The notes under the pieces were generated by a model. That model did no database searches. It worked only from the letters and a program-made list of their open reading frames with translations, and was not told the origin of the DNA. From Bacteroidota bacterium (GTDB lineage: Bacteria > Bacteroidota > Bacteroidia > AKYH767-A > OLB10), in NCBI GenBank assembly GCA_016721435.1, contig JADKIC010000043.1:1-22706 (forward strand): DNA of 22,706 bases. The letters are read 5' to 3'. Positions 1 through 7,525 of the stretch are shown piece after piece. The position numbers and the translations under genes were made by a program. How positions within the stretch are numbered: position 1 is the first letter of the stretch; the number at the start of each line of letters is the position of its first letter.

Positions 1-196
1 CTTTTGATTGCTGAAATTCCCTTAATCGCTCTAAAGTTCAAGTCCTTTGATTTAAAAAAGTAATAAGGGACCATATTTCCTGCTGACGGGCAGCATTTTG
101 CTTGGAGTTGTTTTCCGATATGCCGCCCCGCCGTTGATCATTGTTTTCTATGTAATTTTGTCGCTGATACTACCACCTGATAAAATAAGAAAATGA
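1..196 (+). CDS. pssA: CDP-diacylglycerol--serine O-phosphatidyltransferase (phosphatidylserine synthase), C-terminal fragment, one frameshift
   Basis: Only the last ~65 codons are inside the window; the gene starts upstream. The fragment reads LLIAEIPLIALKFKSFDLKK, then after a one-base shift in the A-run near base 55-62 continues NKGPYFLLTGSILLGVVF, RYAAPPLIIVFYVILSLI and ends LPPDKIRK at a TGA (194-196). Two hydrophobic stretches separated by a short basic loop, with a Lys-rich C-terminus, match the C-terminal membrane helices of Bacteroidota PssA, which makes phosphatidylserine from CDP-diacylglycerol and serine in the inner membrane. The catalytic CDP-alcohol phosphotransferase motif would lie upstream and is not visible, so the call rests on C-terminal resemblance from memory. 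The stop overlaps the next start as ATGA, suggesting translational coupling with the DUF1684 gene. Confidence 0.6.
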
Positions 197-794
197 AATT
201 TAACGCACATATTAAGGTCATGCCGGGAACGGCTGTTTTTGCACAATCCGACACTTCGGGAGTTGAAGAAGCGGTTCAAAATTCAGAAAGGAGCTGGATG
301 ATGATTGCAATGTGGAAACATCGCGCTGGAAAGGATCGCGCCCTTACTTTTCAGGGACATCATTTTTTCCTTTCGATTCCCGCTATTGCATCCCGGCCAA
401 AGCAGAACGTTTAGAGAAACCTGAAGTTTTTAAGATGCGTACCACCACCGATCGCACCCCTGAATACAGGAAATTGTACAAGCTGACATTCAGCATTCGG
501 GACTCCGCCTATTTTTTATATGCTTATCAGAATATTTCCCTCCTTGAAAAGGAAGAATATAAAAACCATTTATTTCTCCCTTTCACTGATAAAACCAATG
601 GCTTTGAAAGTTATGGTGGTGGACGATATATCGATTTACAACTTCCGGAAGGCGATTCGATGCTGATCGATTTTAATAAAAGCTATAATCCTTATTGCGC
701 GTATAGCACCAAATACTCCTGTCCTATTCCTCCTAAAGAAAATGCTCTTCCCATAAAAATTGAAGCAGGAATTCTTGCACCTGAAGAGCATTAA
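193..794 (+). CDS. DUF1684 family protein, probably secreted, several frameshifts
   Basis: The C-terminal ~140 residues are intact and carry the hallmark of DUF1684: a TTTDRTPEYRK segment, YQN, LFLPFTDKTNGFESYGGGRY, an LPEGDSMLIDFNKSYNPYCAY stretch, and the end motif SCPIPPKENALP followed by IKIEAG. The upstream part is split across frames. Adding single bases near 253-283 (Lys-Phe), 318-332 (reading TSPLEKDRALTFQG) and about 370 (HHFFPFDSRY) rebuilds a continuous protein of about 200 residues, the usual family size. The first ~20 residues end in a TAVFAQSD-like stretch that resembles a signal-peptide cleavage region, although the hydrophobic core looks garbled by another indel. The family's biochemical function is not established. 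The start ATG at 193 overlaps the pssA stop. The indels look like sequence errors. Confidence 0.78.
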
Positions 795-843
795 ATTAAT
801 TTAAACTGCAGTTGAATATTAACATTAGTCTTATTATAGTTTT

Positions 844-874
844 TGCTGCTTGCTTCTCGCTTCCGGCTGCTCGC
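844..874. repeat. Degenerate CTGCTYGC-type low-complexity tract
   Basis: Imperfect iterations of tgctgcttgc, ttctcgcttcc and ggctgctcgc occur in a row. I recall similar 'gctgctygc' tracts in non-coding gaps of uncultured Bacteroidota, but only the local pattern is shown here. No open frame of note crosses it. Confidence 0.4.
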
Positions 875-890
875 TTTTTCCGGTCTCCGC

Positions 891-988
891 CTTTGGCTAT
901 GAAGCTTACACTAACTTAAACTTTGTCTCCAGTTGCGAAGGATTCCTTCCATTGGGCTCAGTAGCGTTAGCGTAGAAGTTTGCGTGAA
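891..988 (+). repeat. Dispersed intergenic repeat, copy A
   Basis: The left edge reads ctttggctatgaagctt and the right edge (964-988) reads gcgttagcgtagaag then tttgcgtgaa. The right edge matches 20884-20908 at 22 of 25 positions, and the left edge matches 20847-20863 closely. The spacer differs in sequence and length. The two copies lie in separate gaps about 20 kb apart and have the same orientation. Confidence 0.6.
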
Positions 989-1095
989 GACCCTTAAGTT
1001 GCTTTCCGTTTGAAAATAATCAGTTTGCCGTAAAATACGAATTGAAATTTTAGGCGAAATGAGATTGCCTTCCTCGAAGGAATTTTCCTTTTTAA

Positions 1096-1126
1096 CCACT
1101 AAGGCACTAAGAGCACGAAGGATCAC
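1096..1126. repeat. Intergenic 'accactaaggcactaag' element
   Basis: The stretch accactaaggcactaagag followed by cacgaaggatcacggagg resembles a dispersed non-coding sequence I recall from many Bacteroidota gaps. Only one copy is present in this window, so the repeat status rests on memory. Confidence 0.35.
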
Positions 1127-1170
1127 GGAGGACTTTTTTTAAAACAAGAAAGTAGCATCCATTCCAAAAC

Positions 1171-1210
1171 ATTCATCAATTCAATAACTCAACAACTCAT
1201 CAATTCAAAC
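1171..1210. repeat. AT-rich simple-sequence stretch (catcaattcaa / caactca)
   Basis: Short imperfect iterations attcatcaattcaat, aactcaacaactcatc and aattcaaac are seen just downstream of the lptB stop. It is low-complexity and non-coding, and could reflect slippage. Confidence 0.4.
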
Positions 1211-1276
1211 TAAATCCTGATGTGAAAAACGAATTTACATCCTCCCGATCAGTATTTTGATAAGAAGAATTTTTTT

Positions 1277-2002
1277 TCACCTCAATTCAAAATTCTTCCC
1301 GAGGTAAACTTTTCGCACCTGTTCATCGTTAGCAAGATCCTGGGCGGTACCTTCTTTTAAAATTCTTCCTTCAAAGAGGAGGTAGGCCCGATCGGTGATG
1401 TTTAAGGTTTCGTGAACATTGTGATCAGTGATGAGAATGCCAATGTTTTTTTCTTTCAGTTTATGAATGATGCTCTGAATGTCTTCTACAGCAATGGGAT
1501 CTACTCCTGCAAATGGTTCGTCCAATAAAATGAATTTCGGGTTTACGGAGAGGCATCGCGCAATTTCTGTTCTTCTCCTTTCTCCTCCGGAAAGTACATC
1601 GCCTCTGCTCTTCCGGATTTTTACAAAGGCCAAATTCTTCCAGCAAGGATTCTACTTTTATTTCCTGATCCTTTTTGATAATCCCGACATCTCCAGCACC
1701 GACTTAATATTATCTTCAACACTTAACTTTCTGAAAACAGAAGCTTCTTGCGCCAGATAACCGATACCCATCTTCGCCCGTTTATACATGGGCTCCTTGG
1801 TAATATCGGTATCGTCAAGAAAAATATAGCCTTCATTGGGTTTAATTAATCCAACTGTCATGTAAAATGTAGTGGTCTTTCCGGCGCCGTTTGGACCGAG
1901 TAATCCCACAATTTCCCCTTGTTCGACGCGAATGGAAACGTTATCCACGACCGTACGTCGTTTGTATCGTTTTACCAAATGATCGCTTCGGAGAATGGAC
2001 AT
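1277..2002 (-). CDS. lptB: LPS export ABC transporter ATP-binding protein LptB, two frameshifts
   Basis: LptB is the cytoplasmic ATPase that drives the LptFG extractor, moving lipopolysaccharide from the inner membrane onto the Lpt bridge. The N-terminal part (from ATG at 2002) has the Walker A motif GPNGAGKTT at about residues 36-44 and a Q-loop region GIGYLAQEASVF. The C-terminal part has the signature LSGGERRRTEIARCL, Walker B FILLDEPFAGVDP, and the H-loop LITDHNVHE, ending YLGKNFELR, a typical LptB tail. The join needs two single-base corrections, near 1675-1685 (an A-run; the true frame reads KKDQEIKVESLLEEFGL) and near 1635 (before VKIRKSRGD). Total length is about 241 codons, normal for the family. 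It lies 45 bp downstream of the DUF5686 gene on the same strand and is probably cotranscribed. LptF/LptG are not in the window. Confidence 0.93.
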
Positions 2003-2047
2003 GCGGCGAAGGTAGTGATTAAAGAAATGAAGGGGTGTAAATTTGCT

Positions 2048-4514
2048 CTAGAAGGTCAGTTGGAAACTTCCGCGGAATCCGAACTTGGAAATATCGGGGT
2101 TTTCCAGGTAGCTCATCCGCCAAAGAAAGTCCATACGGAAAACTTTGAAGATGTTTTTAACGCCTAACCCCATCTCTACATAGGGCTTTTTATTGAGGGA
2201 ATAGAACAGTGTATTGTCCGTTTGTAAATTCAGGTTGGAGTTTTGCAATTCTCCCCAAACTGCTTTGACCTGTGCCACCTCTCTCCATTTTAACTTTCGT
2301 AGCAATGGAATTTTATCAAGGAAGAATCCGTCAAAGTGATGGGTTGCGTATCCGCTGAAATAGTAATCACTTACAAATTCAAAGAAATTCATCATATTAA
2401 ATGCAGCATAATCATAAAAATAAGTCTCGTTGCCCGGATGGATCTCCAGCAAAGGGTAGGGGACTTTCCCCCATGTTCTTCCTGCACTCAAAACCCAGTA
2501 CGTATAACCAAAAGGAGCGAGCTTTTAAGCGGTCGTCTATGCGGATGGATAATTTATCGAAGTTGAAATCTCCTTCGTAAAATCCTTTAAATCCTTTGGT
2601 GTAATTGATTTGTATGGTTGGATAATCGCTTCCCAGACTGATGCGATCTACTTTTCCGGCAACAAATTTTTCTCTGTATGCAAAACGCGTAAACAAAGAA
2701 ACTGTTGTTGTGGTAAAATTATTTTTGATAACCGTACGACTATCGTCAGCAAAATAACTGATGTCAAGATCTCCGATGGGGACAAATTCGTTTTGTGTAA
2801 AAGTTACTTTATTGGAGAAACCGGGAAACCACTCTATTTCATACCAGGCTTTCTGGCTTTCGGAGGTGTTAAGTTTTGTAGCGGGATTTCTTCTGAATAA
2901 GGAAGAGAGAATGTTGTCATCCTGAAAGGCATTGTCACTTTGTCCGAGTTGCTCTACATCGAATCGGTATTTTAATCCTGCAAATTGCCGGGGCTTGGAG
3001 GAGATTTTATATTTAAAACCACCCATATATTTGAATTTTTCATCCTTCAATCCGTAGGCAAGATAACCTTCCAGTTGAATTTTTGTACTTAAATCATCAC
3101 TGGTACGTAAGCCGACACGGAAGCGGTTTCCTTCAATGGGATTATAACTGTAGAGCGTATAATAAGGACCGAGTTCAATTAAGCCGATGTCCTTATAGCC
3201 GGTGAAGAAGAGAGTGATGAGATCTACATACGTTTTAAAGGCCGGCAATGTTTTAATCGTGTCGACCATATGGTAGATTTTCAATTCCCGCTCCGCCAGC
3301 GAATCATGCCTCGACTCATCCCAGAAATCCGCCGTTCGCGCCAACGCATCTTCACTGACAACAATATTTTCTGTCCCTTTAAAAATCTCATCCGGAATAT
3401 CATGATTGATGAGAATTTTTTTGTAGGATGTCGTCTTCCTTCCGATAAAACTCATGCCGTTCTCTCTGGTAGCAAAATCCAAAACCAGCATATCTTTGGA
3501 CATGATCCATTGCTTGTTATCTACCCTCACATATTCCTGTACTACCGCCATATCTTCTACCCAGTTGATGTTGGCATCATGCGCAATACGCATCGATATT
3601 TTTTTCACAGCCCAGGTCGTATCGTGCACCCAGAATTCGCCGCTAAAGGTTAATTCCTGCGGACGACGTGGTTTGAATTTTAATTTATAACACCATTGAT
3701 CATCGATAAAGGTGGAATCGAGCAGGTAGTAGCGGTAGTAAACAAGTCCGAGATCAGAAATAGGACTGATAAATCCCTTGCCAAAGAGATCAATGAAGTT
3801 ACTGTAGATATTTACCCGCTGGTACATATCACCGAGAAACTGTGTGACAGAAGCATTTTCCAATCCGGATACCTTGCTGGCTTTGATAATTTCTTTTTTA
3901 TTCTGTGGATTGTTTTTAAAATAGATATCGGATAAGGTTTCCGAAATGAAAAAGGGAAGAAAGGGTTTACTGTTTGTTTCTGTACTGTCGATGTTATCCC
4001 AAACAAATGCAAAAGGTTTTAATAATTTATTGCCTTTCATTTTCTGGCTGATATTGGTCAAATCAAATTCCAGTTTGTTGTATACTTCGTACTGATAGGA
4101 TTCGAGTTTGGTGGGATCGTTCTCGTCTTTTTTACGTATAATATTTTTCAGAATGATGTTGGCGGGATTTTCACCGGCTTTAATCACCACTTCCTGTAAT
4201 TCGACCTTACTTGCTTTTAAAACGATATTGATCACCTGTTCCTGTCCCTTCTTCACACGCATCTTCACGGTTTTATAACCTATCAGCGTACAAATTATCG
4301 AATCGCCCGGTGTGTCTGTGGTGATGATATATTTCCCATCGAAATCGGTATTTACCCCTATGGTGGTTCCTTTGAAAACAACGGTGGCAAATGGGATCGG
4401 CTCGTTGGTTAATTCATCCGATACTTTACCGGTAATTTTAGTTTGCTGTGCATTCGCAGCGAAAGTGCTGAAAACAAAAATGATCAAATAAAAATAATGC
4501 AAGCGTTGAAGCAT
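2048..4514 (-). CDS. DUF5686 / carboxypeptidase-regulatory-like domain outer membrane protein, one frameshift
   Basis: About 820 residues. A signal peptide (MLQRLHYFYLIIFVFSTFAA, cleavage near NAQQ) is followed by a carboxypeptidase D regulatory-like domain (about residues 25-110, starting ITGKVSDELTNEPIPFATVV and including DGKYII) and then a long region rich in alternating hydrophobic and aromatic residues, as expected for an outer-membrane beta-barrel. This matches the DUF5686 family common in Bacteroidota; its substrate is not known. A single-base shift near 2520 separates the main frame from the C-terminal 150 residues. The corrected reading passes through PFGYTYWVLSAGRTWGKVPY and EIHPGNETYFYD, a conserved family segment, and ends GSFQLTF with the terminal Phe typical of barrel proteins. 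I chose ATG at 4514; a TTG at 4523 also opens the frame but adds only three residues. lptB follows closely. Confidence 0.88.
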
Positions 4515-4552
4515 AAATCTCAATAAATTATTTATTTGTTTTAACGTAAATT

Positions 4553-4897
4553 TTAGTCTAAGGTTATCAGTTCTTCCCAGAACTCCAGCGCTCTGCGGGT
4601 ATGCGGAATAACAATGCTGCCTCCAACGAGGTTGGCGATAGAAAACGCTTCAAACAATTCATCCGTCGTCACTCCCTGTTCCCTGCATTTGCCCAGGTGA
4701 TAACGGATACAATCGTCGCACCGCAGCACCATGGAAGCCACTAATCCGAGTAATTCCTTTGTTTTTACGTCCAGCGCACCTTCCTGATAGGTAGAGGTGT
4801 CCAGGGCGAAAAAGCGTTTCATGTTGATGTTGCCTTGCTCAAGAATCTTACCATTCATCTTTTCACGGTAGGCATTAAAATCTTTTACTGTTGTCAT
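4553..4897 (-). CDS. Carboxymuconolactone decarboxylase (AhpD-like) family protein
   Basis: Intact, 114 residues. The alpha-helical CMD fold is indicated by the segment VKTKELLGLVASMVLRCDDC and the CxxCxxxH motif (Cys60, Cys63, His67), the redox-active or metal-near site of AhpD-like proteins. The helix VTTDELFEAFSIANLVGG and a C-terminal RRALEFWEEL follow. Small CMD proteins of this type often act in peroxide or alkylhydroperoxide reduction, but the substrate cannot be read from sequence. It sits between tatC (85 bp upstream) and the DUF5686 gene on the same strand. Start ATG at 4897, preceded by a TAATTTCG box 13 bp upstream that may be a promoter element. Adjacent tatC and CMD genes occur in other Bacteroidota as I recall, so the placement is probably ancestral. 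Confidence 0.9.
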   Translation of the reverse strand: MTTVKDFNAYREKMNGKILEQGNINMKRFFALDTSTYQEGALDVKTKELLGLVASMVLRCDDCIRYHLGKCREQGVTTDELFEAFSIANLVGGSIVIPHTRRALEFWEELITLD

Positions 4898-4910
4898 AGT
4901 TATGTTCTTG

Positions 4911-4918
4911 CGAAATTA
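4911..4918 (-). promoter_or_regulatory. Candidate Bacteroidota -7 element upstream of the CMD gene
   Basis: TAATTTCG on the minus strand matches the Bacteroidota consensus TAnnTTTG at all but one fixed position and lies 13 bp before the start. No convincing -33 TTG is seen at the normal spacing. Confidence 0.25.
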
Positions 4919-4982
4919 CGGTTCAACAAGGAATTAACGGCAGTATTTTTCTGAAATGACAAAATCATGGCGTAAAACGTTT

Positions 4983-5792
4983 TTAAACGGCGACAGCCTT
5001 TGCGCGTTCAGTGGCCACCATCTTAGATACATAGATACTTATTTCATAGAGCAGAAAAAGTGGAATAGCTACCATCAACTGACTCGTTATATCGGGAGAT
5101 GGTGTAATCAATGCAGCGATAATCAGATTCAGCACCATGGCATGCTTACGGTATTGGCGCATGAAGGCGGGAGTGAGGACGCCCAGTTTACTGAGAAAAT
5201 ACACGACCATGGGTAACTCAAACACAATGCCGGTCGACATGGAAAGAACGGTCACTGTGTTGATATAGGAATCCATGCTAATGGAGTTTGCAATTTCTTC
5301 GCTTACCTTATAGTTACCTAAAAAATTGATGGATAACGGTGTGATGATAAAATAGCCAAAGCTGATTCCCAGCATAAATAGCAGAGAAGTAAAGAATACT
5401 ATTCCTTTTGAATATTTAATCTCTTTGGCGGAAAGTGCCGGTTTAACAAAACGCCATATCTCCCAAATCAGATAGGGAAATCCCAGAACAAAGCCGGCCA
5501 TGAAGGCAATCCACATATGCGTGGTAAATTGACCGCTGATGTTCAGATTTACGACGCTGAAATCAACTTTATCCAAACACATATCGAGATTATACCGCGC
5601 CGATAAATCACATAAAACTCTATAGGTTAGGAAGTCCGTGTTTTTAGGGGCCATGATAATGCCGTCAAAAACAATTTCTTTATTCATAAAAGCCACTATC
5701 GCAATCACAAGAATTACTGCAGCAGAACGTACCAGATGCCAGCGGAGGGCTTCCAGATGATCAAGAAAAGTCATTTCATGTGGCTCTTTCAT
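4983..5792 (-). CDS. tatC: Sec-independent (Tat) protein translocase subunit TatC
   Basis: Intact, 269 residues, a usual TatC length. TatC is the six-helix inner membrane receptor that recognises twin-arginine signal peptides and, with TatA, moves folded proteins to the periplasm. The N-terminus carries the family motif (MTFLDHLEALRWHLVRS, equivalent to the HLEELR segment), then hydrophobic helices around residues 20-36, 92-115, 130-160, 185-205, 215-232 and 240-255. The FVKPALSAKE loop and LIIAALITPSPD near the end are characteristic. The periplasmic insertion with Cys61 and Cys72 is longer than in proteobacterial TatC, as usual in Bacteroidota. No tatA gene is present in this window. Start ATG at 5792. 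The preceding gene on this strand is a secreted protease 117 bp away, so tatC may have its own promoter. Confidence 0.96.
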   Translation of the reverse strand: MKEPHEMTFLDHLEALRWHLVRSAAVILVIAIVAFMNKEIVFDGIIMAPKNTDFLTYRVLCDLSARYNLDMCLDKVDFSVVNLNISGQFTTHMWIAFMAGFVLGFPYLIWEIWRFVKPALSAKEIKYSKGIVFFTSLLFMLGISFGYFIITPLSINFLGNYKVSEEIANSISMDSYINTVTVLSMSTGIVFELPMVVYFLSKLGVLTPAFMRQYRKHAMVLNLIIAALITPSPDITSQLMVAIPLFLLYEISIYVSKMVATERAKAVAV

Positions 5793-5813
5793 TATAATTT
5801 ACATTCTGGTTAG

Positions 5814-5821
5814 CGAAAGTA
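5814..5821 (-). promoter_or_regulatory. Candidate -7 element upstream of tatC
   Basis: TACTTTCG on the minus strand, 21 bp before the tatC ATG, matches TAnnTTTG with one mismatch. A TTG lies upstream but at short spacing (15 bp), so the promoter call is weak. Confidence 0.3.
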
Positions 5822-5909
5822 CGCTTAAAAATAAATCAAGCACCGATTCAAAATGGCTGGAAAGCTTGTTTTTTAACTCATCATAACGAAAAGGTGACTT
5901 TGGACTTTA

Positions 5910-7382
5910 CTATTTCACATTTAAGTTTAAATATTCGATCACATCTTTTACGGGTGTACAAAAACTTAAACCTTCAATGCTTTTACCGGAGATTTTGGAA
6001 TTAACAAGACCAATAAATATTGCCGGATTTTTTAAAAGAGGACCTCCGCTATTCCCGGGATTCACACTAACATCGGTTTGAATCAGATTTAATCCACTTT
6101 TCTCATTTCTAAAAGCTGAAATAATTCCTTTAGAGACGGTTTGACTTAACTCAAGAGAAGATGGGGTTCCAACAGCGAATACTTCATCGGTCAACTCGCA
6201 ATTCACATTACTTTGCAATTGAAATGCAACAGGAAACTTATATTCTGACTTTAATAAGACCAGGTCAGCTAAAAAACTGGTTCTGACAATTTTACCTTTA
6301 ATTTCTTCTCCGTTTCCTAAGCGGATACTAACTGTACTATCATTTAAACCTGAAACCACATGATAACTGGAAATAATGTACCCATCATTACTTACTACGC
6401 ACCCTGATCCAAATCCACTTTCGGTTTTAATAGAAACGGTTGCTTGCATTGCTGACTGTGCATCATTCACGACTTTAGTAGGGGATAATTGTAACTTGGG
6501 AAGTTTTGAAGCTGCAAGGGGCTCATTATCTTCAAAAAAGTCTGTGCCGGGCATATTTATCCGATCAAGGAACCCCTTTTCAATTGCATCCTGAATACAT
6601 AAATTTAATAGATCATGCCTTTTCCCAAAATCTATGGACATCCAATCATGCTCCATTAAACTGAACAAAGAAGAACGTGAGAGAATATTAGCATCCATTT
6701 TAAGATTATTGAATTTATCTTTTAATACATATGTGATGCCTACCTCAGAAGCAATACTTAAATCATAACATTTGGGGCTACCTGTATGTACACAATAAAA
6801 CTTTAAATCATAAACGGTAACTTCCATGAGATTATTGATGTCCTTTGATTTAAATATAGTTCTTGTGGTATCTACGAAACCGGTTGAAGCCATAGCCACT
6901 AAAAAAGCCTTTTCTAAATCATAATTTACACCATCAATATCAATTTCCTCACGACAATCCTTGCCAGTGTATCGTTCTGTCAACTCACCTTCTTTAAAAG
7001 GTCGATATCTGTAGCTTTCATACAAGTGTTTTCCGAGAGATTTATCAATATCAAAACTTTTAATTGCGATGGATTTTAAGCCATACCCTTTCGTAGCTAA
7101 TTTTCTGGAATTCTTAACTTCAACTTTTGTTTCTGTGGGTATCGCAGTTGTATATTCGGTTTTGTACCCTTGTCGCATTACTTTAATCTGAATAATATCC
7201 CTGACTTTTTGTAATGCTATTTTCACCTCCTTACCAGTGCCGACTTTTTCATTTTTAACATATACTTCACTGTCTTCGGAATCTGTTTTAATTACATAAT
7301 GTTGTCCTAAGGCTCCTGATGAAAAGAAGCCTATTGTTGTTGTTAAAATGGTGCATAAGAATGTAATGTTTGAAATTTTCAT
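5910..7382 (-). CDS. Secreted S1C trypsin-like serine protease with PEGA-like N-terminal domain (paralog 1)
   Basis: Intact, 490 residues. A signal peptide (first ~26 residues, hydrophobic core FLCTILTTTIGFF, cleavage near ALGQ) is followed by a PEGA-like beta-rich domain (about 28-95; SEDSEVYVKNEKVGTG and MRQGYKTEYTT). A middle domain of unknown type (about 97-290, three Cys at 143, 197, 205) and a linker NEPLAASKLP precede a trypsin-like domain (about 305-490). The likely catalytic triad is His341 (SSYHVV), Asp373 (LADLVLL) and Ser445 (NPGNSGGP), as in HtrA/Deg proteases. No PDZ domain follows, so it is not a standard DegP. A periplasmic or surface location is inferred from the signal peptide. 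It is a tandem paralog of the next gene upstream (143-bp gap) and lies between kpsF and tatC. Substrate unknown. Confidence 0.85.
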   Translation of the reverse strand: MKISNITFLCTILTTTIGFFSSGALGQHYVIKTDSEDSEVYVKNEKVGTGKEVKIALQKVRDIIQIKVMRQGYKTEYTTAIPTETKVEVKNSRKLATKGYGLKSIAIKSFDIDKSLGKHLYESYRYRPFKEGELTERYTGKDCREEIDIDGVNYDLEKAFLVAMASTGFVDTTRTIFKSKDINNLMEVTVYDLKFYCVHTGSPKCYDLSIASEVGITYVLKDKFNNLKMDANILSRSSLFSLMEHDWMSIDFGKRHDLLNLCIQDAIEKGFLDRINMPGTDFFEDNEPLAASKLPKLQLSPTKVVNDAQSAMQATVSIKTESGFGSGCVVSNDGYIISSYHVVSGLNDSTVSIRLGNGEEIKGKIVRTSFLADLVLLKSEYKFPVAFQLQSNVNCELTDEVFAVGTPSSLELSQTVSKGIISAFRNEKSGLNLIQTDVSVNPGNSGGPLLKNPAIFIGLVNSKISGKSIEGLSFCTPVKDVIEYLNLNVK

Positions 7383-7525
7383 GTTTCTTGAACAATTTTA
7401 ATCGGTATAATATTGTAATTTATATTCAACTAACGCATAATTGCAAGATGACCGGGTTGTTGTCTTACCATAGCGTTTTTTATGTAGAACTTCTTTCTTT
7501 TTGAATCATCTACAACTTTAATAAA

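Larger units (their letters stand above)
795..1276. other. Convergent intergenic gap, non-coding, repeat-rich
   Basis: This 482-bp gap lies between the tail of the DUF1684 gene (plus) and the tail of lptB (minus). I see no coding sequence with protein-like character. It is a mosaic of short degenerate elements listed separately: a CTGCTYGC-type tract (844-874), an element shared with 20847-20908 (891-988), an 'accactaaggcactaag' element (about 1096-1126), and an AT-rich 'caattcaa/caactca' simple-sequence stretch (1171-1210). No clear Rho-independent terminator is visible for either converging gene. Confidence 0.7.

Noticed and set aside
911..1126. 71-codon minus-strand frame in the left gap
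   Set aside because: It translates dispersed intergenic repeat sequence, has no recognisable domain, and lies between two gene tails.
2048..2491. Separate 147-codon gene downstream of the DUF5686 gene
   Set aside because: Its translation continues the DUF5686 barrel after a one-base shift near 2520 and starts inside a conserved segment.
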